7,284 nt of DNA, taken from NCBI GenBank assembly GCA_024683255.1, contig JAIKYL010000006.1, positions 1 through 7,284 of the forward strand. Reading direction: 5' to 3'. Shown here in pieces: positions 1-5,569 of this stretch. The position numbers and the translations under genes were made by a program. Each line of letters starts with the position of its first letter. Within the stretch, counting starts at the first letter, position 1. This DNA comes from Bacteroidales bacterium (GTDB taxonomy: Bacteria; Bacteroidota; Bacteroidia; Bacteroidales; UBA932). The notes under the pieces are model-generated. The model ran no database searches, was not told where the DNA came from, and saw only the letters and a list, made by a program, of their open reading frames with translations.

Positions 1-147
1 AATGGTGAAACCGGCGGGCACAGGCATGCCCAGGAGGTTCATCTCCGCCAGGTTGGCGCCCTTGCCACCCAGCAATTCTCTCATCTTGCCATCGCCCTCG
101 GCGTGCTTTCCGCCAAAGCGATAGACCCTTTTCTTGATTTCATTCAT
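1..147 (-). CDS. ppdK: Pyruvate, phosphate dikinase (PPDK), N-terminal 49 codons, cut by the window edge
   Basis: PPDK interconverts pyruvate, ATP and phosphate with phosphoenolpyruvate, AMP and pyrophosphate in the cytoplasm, at the base of glycolysis and gluconeogenesis. Only the start of the nucleotide-binding domain is present. The translation begins [19 protein letters not shown] and continues through [16 protein letters not shown] and [14 protein letters not shown]. The [10 protein letters not shown] block followed by G-x-PVPxGFTI is the hallmark of the PEP-synthase/PPDK ATP-grasp N-terminus, and the preceding VYRFGG points to PPDK rather than PEP synthase. I chose the ATG at 145-147 because the nearby ATG at 141-143 is out of frame. 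The frame stays open to base 1; family members run to roughly 900 residues, so about 95% of the gene lies outside. A TAAATTTG promoter element sits about 50 bp upstream, after the terminator of the ROK gene, so it is probably transcribed independently. Confidence 0.95.
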   Translation of the reverse strand, partial: MNEIKKRVYRFGGKHAEGDGKMRELLGGKGANLAEMNLLGMPVPAGFTI

Positions 148-196
148 AAAAGGACAGGTTTATAAATATATTTAATAATCTATCAGATATAACTTG

Positions 197-230
197 CAAA
201 TTTAACAATAATTTCGCGAAAACATGAAAA
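197..230 (-). promoter_or_regulatory. Bacteroidetes-type promoter of ppdK
   Basis: On the minus strand TAAATTTG (197-204) matches the Bacteroidetes -7 consensus TAnnTTTG in every fixed base. It is preceded after about 22 nt by a T-run (227-230), a weak fit to the -33 TTTG. The predicted transcript would start near 190, giving a leader of about 40 nt before the ppdK ATG at 147. The T-run used as the -33 is the same one that forms the U-tract of the upstream ROK terminator, so the two signals overlap. This is a consensus match only. Confidence 0.55.
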
Positions 231-259
231 AAAATTAGGGTGCACCGCGAAGTGCACCC
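227..259 (-). terminator. Intrinsic terminator after the ROK kinase gene
   Basis: An 8-bp perfect stem GGGTGCAC/GTGCACCC (238-245 and 252-259) closes a 6-nt loop. On the minus strand it is followed by TAA and then eight consecutive T residues (227-234). This is the form of a rho-independent terminator for minus-strand transcription. It lies about 24 nt past the ROK stop codon. It should end the permease-kinase transcript and insulate ppdK. Confidence 0.88.
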
Positions 260-282
260 CAACATTCTTTTGAGCGCTGAGC

Positions 283-1239
283 CTACAGCTCCCAGGCCAG
301 GGCGGAGGCGCCCAGAATGGCCGCATCGGACTCCTTGAGCTGGGAATACACCAGCTTCACCTTGCCGCGCCACAGGGCCAGGACATTCTCGTCCATGGCC
401 CTCTGGATGGGCTCCGTGAGGAATTCCTTGGCACGGGCCAGGCCGCCGAAGAGCACGATGGCTTCCGGAGCGGAGAACTCGATGAAATCGGCCAGCTTCT
501 CGCCCAGGATACGTCCCGTGTACTCGAAGATCTTGATGGCCAGCTTGTCTCCTTCCTTGGCTGCTTCGTAAACGTCCTTGGAGGAAATCTTGTCCAGGCT
601 GCGGAGCAGGGACGGTTCGTCCGTCATCTCCAGCCACTCGCGGGCAGTGCGGGCAACGCCGATGGCGCTGGCATAAGCTTCCAGGCAGCCGGTTTTTCCG
701 CAACCGCAGGCACGGCCGTTGTGCCGGACGGCGCAGGTGTGGCCCAGTTCGCCGGCAAAGCCGTCGTGGCCGTATACCACCTTTCCGTCAATCACAATAC
801 CGGAGCCCACGCCGGTGCCCAGGGTGATCATGATGAAGTTCTTCATACCACGGGCGGCGCCATACGTCATTTCTCCCACGGCGGCGGCGTTGGCGTCGTT
901 GGTGAGGGAAACGGGGATGCCGTTCATCTGCTCGCTAAGGAGCTTGGCGAATTCCACCTTGTGGTGCCCCCACTTGAGGTTGGGAGCGTTCTCGATGGTG
1001 CCGGTATAATAGTTTCCGTTGGGCGCACCCACGCCGATACCGCGGATGCAGCCTTCGGCCTTGGCCTCCGCCACGATGCGGTTGAGGGCTTCGGCCAGCT
1101 CCGCGATGAAGGGCTCCACTTCCTCATAGGTATCCGTGCGGATAACGGTCTGTGCTACGACGGTACCGCGGGCGTCCACGACCCCGCACTTGGTGGTCTG
1201 GCCACCAACATCTATACCAATAACTAAATCTTGTGCCAT
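283..1239 (-). CDS. rokA: ROK-family hexokinase (glucokinase / RokA-like), 318 aa
   Basis: Cytoplasmic sugar kinase predicted to phosphorylate an imported hexose (glucose, possibly mannose or N-acetylglucosamine) at C6 with ATP. Visible motifs: the phosphate-binding loop DVGGQTTK at residues 10-17; GAPNGNYYTGTIE at 71-83; TNDANAA at 113-119, with Asp115 as the expected catalytic base; LGTGVGSG at 140-147; FAGELGH at 161-167; and the zinc site His167 with CGCGKTGC (Cys178, Cys180, Cys185). Length and motif order are those of a complete ROK kinase without the N-terminal helix-turn-helix of ROK repressors. The GAPNGNYYTGTIE and MTYGAARGMK blocks resemble, from memory, the broad-specificity RokA hexokinase of Bacteroides fragilis; the symbol rests on that and is tentative (glk is an alternative name). 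The start is 10 bp after the permease stop, so the two are probably cotranscribed. Substrate is inferred. Confidence 0.94.
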   Translation of the reverse strand: MAQDLVIGIDVGGQTTKCGVVDARGTVVAQTVIRTDTYEEVEPFIAELAEALNRIVAEAKAEGCIRGIGVGAPNGNYYTGTIENAPNLKWGHHKVEFAKLLSEQMNGIPVSLTNDANAAAVGEMTYGAARGMKNFIMITLGTGVGSGIVIDGKVVYGHDGFAGELGHTCAVRHNGRACGCGKTGCLEAYASAIGVARTAREWLEMTDEPSLLRSLDKISSKDVYEAAKEGDKLAIKIFEYTGRILGEKLADFIEFSAPEAIVLFGGLARAKEFLTEPIQRAMDENVLALWRGKVKLVYSQLKESDAAILGASALAWEL

Positions 1240-1249
1240 ATTTATCTGA

Positions 1250-2539
1250 TTAATCTACAGGGATGTCTTTGTTCACATTCTTGGAGCCGATGACGGCGTA
1301 GAAGAGCAAGTAGGCCAGCATGGCCACCACCAGCCAGTAGCTGTTCATATAGCCGGCGGCTTTGGCGATGAATTCCTGGATGAACGGCATGATGCCGCCG
1401 CCCACCACCAGCATCATGAAGATGCCGGAAGCGGCCTCCGTATACTTGCCCAGGCCTTCCACGGCCAGGTTGAAGATGGCGCCCCACATAACGGAAGTGC
1501 ACAGGCCGCACAGCACCAGCAGCAGGCAGCTGAGCGGTACGCGGAACATGGCGAAACCGTCGGCGGCGCTGTAACCGGGCATATTCACGGTTACGGACTT
1601 GGGCACGAAGATGGCTACGAGTACCAGCACGATGGCCACGGCGCTTACCACCGTCATCTGGGTGCGGGTGCTCACCTTGCCGGAAATGAGGGTGCTGGAG
1701 AAGCGGCCGATCATCATGAGCAGCCAGTAAACGGCAGCGATGGCTCCGCCGATGGCCGCACCGTTGGTGAGGATGCCGGCGCCCCGCTCGGAGGCATCGG
1801 CCAGATAGAAGTTCACCTGGGAGGGAATGCCGATTTCGATACCCACATAGAAGAAGATGGCCACGGCACCCATCACGAAGTGGCGGAAGTTCCAGGCGCT
1901 GTGCTCATAGACCTTGGCATTGCGCTCCTGGGCGGGTTCCGGGATGGTGAGGAAGGAAATGATGATGAAAGCCACGGCAAATACGCCCATGGCGATGAAC
2001 AGCAGCGGAGCCACGTCCGACATGGAGGTGGAGGAAGTAACGGTGCCCACCAGCACGCCCACCAGCAGCGGGGTGAGGGTTCCGGTGAGGGAATTGAGGG
2101 TGCCGCCGATCTGGATGAACTGGTTGCCGCGGTTGCCGCCGCCGCCCAGGATGTTGAGCATGGGGTTCACCACGGTGTTGAGCATGCACACGCAGAAGCC
2201 GCACACGAATGCGCCCAGCAGATACACATAGATGGCGCTGCCGCCCAGGAAGGAACGGCTGGAGAGCCACTGGATTACAATACCCACGAAGCCCGTTGCA
2301 AGGGCGATGAGGGTGGTTTTCTTGTAACCCACCTTGATGAGCATCTTGCCGGCAGGGATACCCATGAACAGGTATGCGGCGAAGTTCATGAGGTTACCGG
2401 CCATCTTGGACCATTCGTACTGATTGCCCCAGATGACGCCGAAGGGAGCCGCCATGTTGGTCACGAAGGAGATCATGGCAAAGATGAAGCACATCGTGAT
2501 GACGGCAACCAGGTTTACACTTTTGTTGGTTTTAGACAT
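1250..2539 (-). CDS. MFS sugar permease, FHS family (fucose/glucose/galactose/GlcNAc type), 429 aa
   Basis: Inner-membrane proton- or sodium-coupled sugar importer with about 12 hydrophobic helices. Family marks, counted from MSKTNKS: IPAGKMLIKVGYKK at 61-74 (loop 2-3 motif), NTVVNPMLNILG at 121-132, YVGIEIGIPSQ at 231-241 (the TM7 YVGxE hallmark), MMIGRF at 275-280, and EGLGKYTEAASG at 361-372. Together these indicate the FHS family (FucP, GluP/GlcP, NagP). The frame is open back to 2677, but I start at 2539: the extra 46 residues do not look like transporter sequence, the predicted promoter at 2593-2600 would lie inside such an extended gene, and MSKTNK directly precedes TM1. With the RokA-like kinase 10 bp downstream, it forms an uptake-and-phosphorylation pair. 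The exact sugar cannot be read from sequence: glucose, galactose, mannose and GlcNAc are all possible; fucose is less likely beside a ROK kinase. Confidence 0.92.
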   Translation of the reverse strand: MSKTNKSVNLVAVITMCFIFAMISFVTNMAAPFGVIWGNQYEWSKMAGNLMNFAAYLFMGIPAGKMLIKVGYKKTTLIALATGFVGIVIQWLSSRSFLGGSAIYVYLLGAFVCGFCVCMLNTVVNPMLNILGGGGNRGNQFIQIGGTLNSLTGTLTPLLVGVLVGTVTSSTSMSDVAPLLFIAMGVFAVAFIIISFLTIPEPAQERNAKVYEHSAWNFRHFVMGAVAIFFYVGIEIGIPSQVNFYLADASERGAGILTNGAAIGGAIAAVYWLLMMIGRFSSTLISGKVSTRTQMTVVSAVAIVLVLVAIFVPKSVTVNMPGYSAADGFAMFRVPLSCLLLVLCGLCTSVMWGAIFNLAVEGLGKYTEAASGIFMMLVVGGGIMPFIQEFIAKAAGYMNSYWLVVAMLAYLLFYAVIGSKNVNKDIPVD

Positions 2540-2592
2540 TTTGTGTTTGTTTATTAGTTTATATGAATTATTGCTTATCGGCATTAAGTTTT

Positions 2593-2626
2593 CAAATATA
2601 GTCATTTTTTCCGAAAGTGGGTAAAA
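2593..2626 (-). promoter_or_regulatory. Promoter of the permease-ROK operon
   Basis: On the minus strand TATATTTG (2593-2600) is a full match to the Bacteroidetes -7 consensus TAnnTTTG. A T-run at 2623-2626, about 22 nt upstream, is a degenerate -33 element. The predicted leader is about 45 nt, AT-rich, and carries no Shine-Dalgarno sequence. It sits between the upstream terminator and the ATG at 2539 and supports the short start chosen for the permease. Confidence 0.6.
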
Positions 2627-2633
2627 GGCCTGC

Positions 2634-2671
2634 AAAGAAATCGGCGGCCCGGAACATCCGGACCACCGATT
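2634..2671 (-). terminator. Intrinsic terminator after the EEP lipoprotein gene
   Basis: Arms at 2639-2652 and 2658-2671 form a 14-bp hairpin with a 5-nt loop, followed on the minus strand by the T-rich tract TTTCTTT. Two pairs are G-U on the minus-strand RNA but would be A-C mismatches on the plus-strand RNA, so the structure is specific to minus transcription. It starts 28 nt past the stop at 2699 and probably ends the GT8-acyltransferase-EEP transcript. Confidence 0.82.
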
Positions 2672-2698
2672 GAACATTCGATTGAAAAATAATGGCTC

Positions 2699-3523
2699 TT
2701 AGTAGCGGAGCGTGGCTTTTACGGGGTAATGGTCGGAAACGTAAGGGGCGCCTTCGTAAGGCTGGCGGATTACTTCAAACTTTGTGCAGCCCCGGAAGCC
2801 GGAATAGAACACATAGTCGATGGGCGGGGTGCCGGAAACCTTGCCCCAGTCGTGCCAGGTGAGGTCGTTGTCCGTTTCCGGAGCCGTCTCCCGGGCGTCT
2901 TCCATAAGTTCCCGGAGCTCCTTGAGGCAAGGGTCCACCGGATACACGTTCATGTCTCCGGTGAGGACCATCGGCCAGTGAGCCGAATTCATGGCCTTGA
3001 TGCGCTCCACAATGAGCAGCAGGCCTCTCCTTCTGGCTTCCTTCCCCACATGGTCCAGGTGGGTATTCACAAAGTAGAACTTACGCTTGGCGGCCTTGTC
3101 CCTGAGGAGGGTCCAGGTGGCTGTCCGGCGGCAGGCCGCATCCCAGCCTATGGAAGGGATTTCCGGCGTGTCCGAAAGCCAGTAGGTTCCCCATTCCAGC
3201 AGCTCAATCCGTTCCGTGTCATAGAAGACGGCCATGTGCTCTCCTTCGCTCACACCGTCTTCCCGGCCCACCCCCACATACTCATAGCCAGGGCAGTTCT
3301 CCTTGAAGTATTCCAGCTGGAAATCCAGCGCCTCCTGCACACCAAACACGGCCGGATGCTGGTCCCGGATCATGGCACAGGCGGCGTCCCGGCGGTTGGG
3401 CCACACGTTGTCACCGTCCTGGGCGGTACCGTAACGGACATTGAAAGACATAACCGGAAGCTTCCCGGTACAGGAAACAGCCAAAAGCGCCAGCGCAAGA
3501 GCGGCCAGAAGTCTTGATTTCAT
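2699..3523 (-). CDS. Exported lipoprotein of the endonuclease/exonuclease/phosphatase (EEP) superfamily, 274 aa
   Basis: Metal-dependent phosphodiesterase or phosphomonoesterase fold (DNase I / sphingomyelinase / inositol phosphatase superfamily). Residues 1-18 form a lipoprotein signal: basic MKSR, a hydrophobic Leu/Ala core, then AVSC with Cys18 as the lipidation site. The residues after Cys18 (TGKLPV) lack the acidic surface-export tag known from Bacteroidetes lipoproteins, so periplasmic retention is inferred. Catalytic motifs are all present: SFNVR 26-30, VQE with Glu64 (metal), NTHLDH 153-158, TGDMN 188-192 (Asp190, Asn192), IDYVF 235-239 and SDHYPV 263-268 (Asp264, His265). Length is that of a single-domain member. 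It follows the acyltransferase by 57 bp with no clear terminator between, so it is probably the last gene of that operon. The superfamily is secure. The substrate is unknown: a lipid head group or phosphorylated sugar would fit the neighbours better than DNA, but this is inference. Confidence 0.9.
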   Translation of the reverse strand: MKSRLLAALALALLAVSCTGKLPVMSFNVRYGTAQDGDNVWPNRRDAACAMIRDQHPAVFGVQEALDFQLEYFKENCPGYEYVGVGREDGVSEGEHMAVFYDTERIELLEWGTYWLSDTPEIPSIGWDAACRRTATWTLLRDKAAKRKFYFVNTHLDHVGKEARRRGLLLIVERIKAMNSAHWPMVLTGDMNVYPVDPCLKELRELMEDARETAPETDNDLTWHDWGKVSGTPPIDYVFYSGFRGCTKFEVIRQPYEGAPYVSDHYPVKATLRY

Positions 3524-3580
3524 GCTGTTGGGGGGTTAATTCTCCGCTAAGATAATCACATCCCTTCAAAAATGCAACAA

Positions 3581-4441
3581 TCAGGGCCGCCAACCGGCAA
3601 TGTCCTCCGGGGAAAAGTCGTAAGTGAGGGGACGGCCGTAGACTTTTTCGTAGCAGCGGACCTTGGCCTCATAATCGGCCTGGCAAAGATTGTAGCTATT
3701 CTCGCGGTCCGTCTTGGCGGGGTTCGGATAAAGCGGGTCCAGAATGTGGAGCACCATTTTTACGTCGTGAAAGCCCGGCGCTACCGTTTCCGGAAGGTCC
3801 TGCAGCTCCGTGAAGAGCGGAATCACCGGCACTTGGAACTGGCTGGCGAAGAGGAAAGCACCGCGTTTTCCGGGACGCGGTTTTCGGTAGTTGAACCACA
3901 TTTCCTGTTCCGGATAAATGAGGATAAATCGGCCTTTGTCAAGCGTTTCCTGCATCTGTTCCCGGAAGGCGCCGCTCATGTAGGAGGGTTCCGGAATTAT
4001 GGGAATCACGTCAATGTTCCGGAGCACAAAGCCGTTCAGCCCCGGCATCACGAAGTTGGTTCCCTGACTCACGGCCCAAAGCCTGCCTCGGCCTGCCTGT
4101 TTGGTCATCACGCGGATTACGCCGTTGTCAAAGGGGTTGAAATGGTTGGCCGTGAGGAAGGCCGGGCCTTTGAGAGCCTCCAGCTTCTCCATGCCCACAA
4201 TCTCATTTACTCCGTTGGAGTAGCGGCGGATCCAGTTGTCCACGATGGCGCGCGCCGCCAGGTTCTTGCATTTAAAAGCCAGGGTATGCCGCTTTTGGAC
4301 ATACCCCAGGATGTTTTCTTTGAGGGCCGATGGATCCCACTCCGGGTCATAAGGCTCGGTCTTGTCGTTGAATCGGCCTTCGGCGGCTGCCTGTTGGATG
4401 TTCCGGATGGCCTCCTCGCGTCCGGGCGTCACTAGGAGCAT
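3581..4441 (-). CDS. PlsC-like (LPLAT family) acyltransferase, 286 aa
   Basis: Predicted to move a fatty acyl chain from acyl-ACP or acyl-CoA to a hydroxyl, as in 1-acylglycerol-3-phosphate acyltransferases. Motif I is NHFNPFD at 99-105 (the HX4D catalytic pair His100/Asp105). The motif III position is IYPEQEMW at 175-182, where Pro177-Glu178 are kept but the usual following Gly and Arg are replaced. VPVIPLF at 204-210 is motif IV. No long hydrophobic helix is obvious, so it is probably a peripheral membrane enzyme. About 90 residues precede the catalytic motif, including a charged stretch (EPYDPEWDPS, 29-38). ATG 4441 overlaps the GT8 stop codon by 10 nt, implying translational coupling; the next in-frame Met is residue 84, too close to motif I to be a likely start. 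A long plus-strand open frame covers nearly the same bases but looks like a GC-driven shadow. Acceptor is unknown; phosphatidic acid synthesis or acylation of a glycolipid are both possible. Confidence 0.88.
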   Translation of the reverse strand: MLLVTPGREEAIRNIQQAAAEGRFNDKTEPYDPEWDPSALKENILGYVQKRHTLAFKCKNLAARAIVDNWIRRYSNGVNEIVGMEKLEALKGPAFLTANHFNPFDNGVIRVMTKQAGRGRLWAVSQGTNFVMPGLNGFVLRNIDVIPIIPEPSYMSGAFREQMQETLDKGRFILIYPEQEMWFNYRKPRPGKRGAFLFASQFQVPVIPLFTELQDLPETVAPGFHDVKMVLHILDPLYPNPAKTDRENSYNLCQADYEAKVRCYEKVYGRPLTYDFSPEDIAGWRP

Positions 4442-5400
4442 AGGCGCAGCTCTTTCCGGCTGGAGATAAGGGACTTGAAAGAAACCGGAGCTGCAGTGAG
4501 CTCCACGGCCATCTTGATGAGGCCGTCAATGCCCTTCTTATAGCGCTCTACGGCTTCCGAATCTTCCAGAAAAGCCATCTGCCGACGGCGGATGGTGGCA
4601 TAATAGCCGCTCCGGCGGGCGTATTTCCAGAACACGTCGTCGTAAGGGACAGATTCGTTGAGCCAGGGTTTGGCGCTGAGGTTGAAATGGATGATCTGCG
4701 GGTCCTCCAGGAAGGAGATGCGTTCGGAGGGCATGGCGTCCCAGGTGGGATCCAGGTAATGGATGGAGTCCCAGCACAGGACGTTCAGGTAATCCTGGTC
4801 CGGGGCTACGGTCTCCAGGCCGTATTTGCCCAGCCAGTCCAGGAACCGGCCGGCCAGGTCCACTTCCCGCAGGCGGCGCATATTAAGGAGCAGCACGCCG
4901 GAGTTCACATAGTTCCGGTGATCCACGCCCACATATTCATCTATATAGCGCATGAACGGAGCAATGTGCTGGATGGAATAGTCGGCGCAGGCGCCCACCA
5001 AGTTGTTTCCCAGCGGCTCCTCCCACAGACGGGAGATGTCTCCGGGCACCACGATGTCCGAATCCAGGTAAATAGCCTTGTCGTACTGCGGGAACAGGGC
5101 CGGAATGAAAAGGCGGAAGTAAATGGTGAGGGAAGAGAAGGCGCCAAAACGGTGGCTGCTAAGCTTTCCCCCGGCATCCAGAGTGCTAAGTTTACCGCTT
5201 AGGGAAACAAAGCGGATCTGGAAGTTCTCACTGTCGAAGACGCTCAGTTTCCGCCGGTTTTCGGCCGAAATGTCATCGTTCAGGATATGGATACGATAGG
5301 TATAACGCGGCGAGGCGTTCTCCTTGATGGAATTCAAAGCTACGGCCAGGAAGGGTGCATAAGCGTCGTTGACCGAAAAGAAAATAGGAATCGTTTGCAT
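4432..5400 (-). CDS. Glycosyltransferase family 8 (LgtC-like), 322 aa
   Basis: Retaining GT-A glycosyltransferase, expected to transfer galactose or glucose from a UDP-sugar to a lipid- or protein-linked acceptor at the cytoplasmic face. From MQTIPIFFSVN: residues 4-26 are the first Rossmann strand and helix with a typical GT8 FFSVNDAYAPFLAVALNS; YLDSDIVV at 111-118 holds the DxD metal site Asp113/Asp115; NSGVLLLN is 166-173; PDQDYLN 200-206; and IIHFNLSAKPW 236-246 contains His238 and the KPW motif. The tail from about 275 is basic and helical and may touch the membrane. The frame is open to 5463, but a TAACTTTG promoter element lies at 5422-5429 and the protein family begins near MQTIP, so I start at 5400. 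It is the first gene of an apparent operon with the overlapping acyltransferase and the EEP lipoprotein, suggesting glycolipid or lipooligosaccharide synthesis (inferred). Confidence 0.92.
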   Translation of the reverse strand: MQTIPIFFSVNDAYAPFLAVALNSIKENASPRYTYRIHILNDDISAENRRKLSVFDSENFQIRFVSLSGKLSTLDAGGKLSSHRFGAFSSLTIYFRLFIPALFPQYDKAIYLDSDIVVPGDISRLWEEPLGNNLVGACADYSIQHIAPFMRYIDEYVGVDHRNYVNSGVLLLNMRRLREVDLAGRFLDWLGKYGLETVAPDQDYLNVLCWDSIHYLDPTWDAMPSERISFLEDPQIIHFNLSAKPWLNESVPYDDVFWKYARRSGYYATIRRRQMAFLEDSEAVERYKKGIDGLIKMAVELTAAPVSFKSLISSRKELRLCS

Positions 5401-5421
5401 GGTTTCTTGTTTTTCTCGATG

Positions 5422-5453
5422 CAAAGTTACCAAAGACCGTCCACCCGGGAAAA
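5422..5453 (-). promoter_or_regulatory. Promoter of the GT8-acyltransferase-EEP operon
   Basis: Minus-strand TAACTTTG (5422-5429) fits the Bacteroidetes -7 consensus TAnnTTTG fully. After a 20-nt spacer, TTTT (5450-5453) matches three of four bases of the -33 TTTG. Transcription would begin near 5415, giving a leader of about 15 nt to the ATG at 5400. Its position rules against the longer GT8 start at 5463. Confidence 0.62.
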
Positions 5454-5462
5454 GAAATGTCA

Positions 5463-5538
5463 TTGGGACGAGTGAAAAGTGATAAAAAGGCCGATTTTAG
5501 GGATAAAAGTGCAATTTTTGGGACGAATGAAAAATAAT
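5463..5538 (+). repeat. Two near-identical direct repeats in the divergent promoter region (candidate operators)
   Basis: The motif GGGACGARTGAAAARTRAT occurs at 5465-5483 and again at 5520-5538 (16 of 19 identical; 18 of 21 when the preceding TT is included). The start-to-start distance is 55 bp. All three differences are G/A. A shorter relative, GGGATAAAAGTG, lies between them at 5500-5511. The downstream copy overlaps the -33 and fills the spacer of the lytTR promoter; the upstream copy begins 10 bp beyond the -33 of the GT8 promoter. LytTR domains are known to bind direct repeats, so these are candidate sites for the adjacent regulator. Binding itself is inferred. Confidence 0.6.
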
Positions 5539-5549
5539 GTGTATATTTG
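5517..5549 (+). promoter_or_regulatory. Promoter of the LytTR regulator gene
   Basis: TTTG (5517-5520), a 21-nt spacer and TATATTTG (5542-5549) together match both Bacteroidetes promoter elements exactly. It is the best promoter in the window. The expected start near 5556 leaves a leader of only about 14 nt before ATG 5570. An inverted repeat GTCAC-N9-GTGAC (5549-5567) spans the predicted start site, and one copy of the 19-21 bp direct repeat occupies the spacer, so the promoter is probably regulated. Confidence 0.75.
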
Positions 5550-5569
5550 TCACATTAAATCCGTGACCG

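Noticed and set aside
1880..2557. 225-codon plus-strand open frame opposite the permease
   Set aside because: Translation is His/Glu/Gly/Ala-rich, the expected mirror of membrane-helix codons; it does not resemble a folded protein.
2540..2677. N-terminal extension of the permease to an ATG at 2677
   Set aside because: The extension would contain the TATATTTG promoter and overlap the upstream terminator, and its sequence is unlike the start of FHS transporters.
2667..2686. Direct repeat CGATTGAA twice, 12 bp apart
   Set aside because: Only 8 bp, and one copy is part of the terminator stem; it could easily be chance.
2729..3517. 262-codon plus-strand open frame opposite the EEP lipoprotein
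   Set aside because: Antisense shadow of a motif-complete gene; no domain, no promoter, low-complexity Val/His/Gly-rich translation.
3567..3574. CATTTTTG as an internal promoter for the EEP gene
   Set aside because: One base off TAnnTTTG, with no TTTG-like -33 at the right distance. Cotranscription with the acyltransferase is simpler.
3572..4435. 287-codon open frame on the plus strand opposite the acyltransferase
   Set aside because: It covers almost exactly the real gene, has no recognisable domain and is rich in His, Arg and Val as expected from reading GC-biased codons backwards. The minus frame has clear LPLAT motifs.
5401..5463. N-terminal extension of GT8 to an ATG at 5463
   Set aside because: It would span the predicted -7 and -33 elements, and GT8 domains begin right at the IPIFFSVN strand.
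5484..5511. A-rich and GTGATAAAA-like stretches considered as extra repeat units
   Set aside because: Too short and AT-rich to count as separate copies beyond the one partial copy listed.
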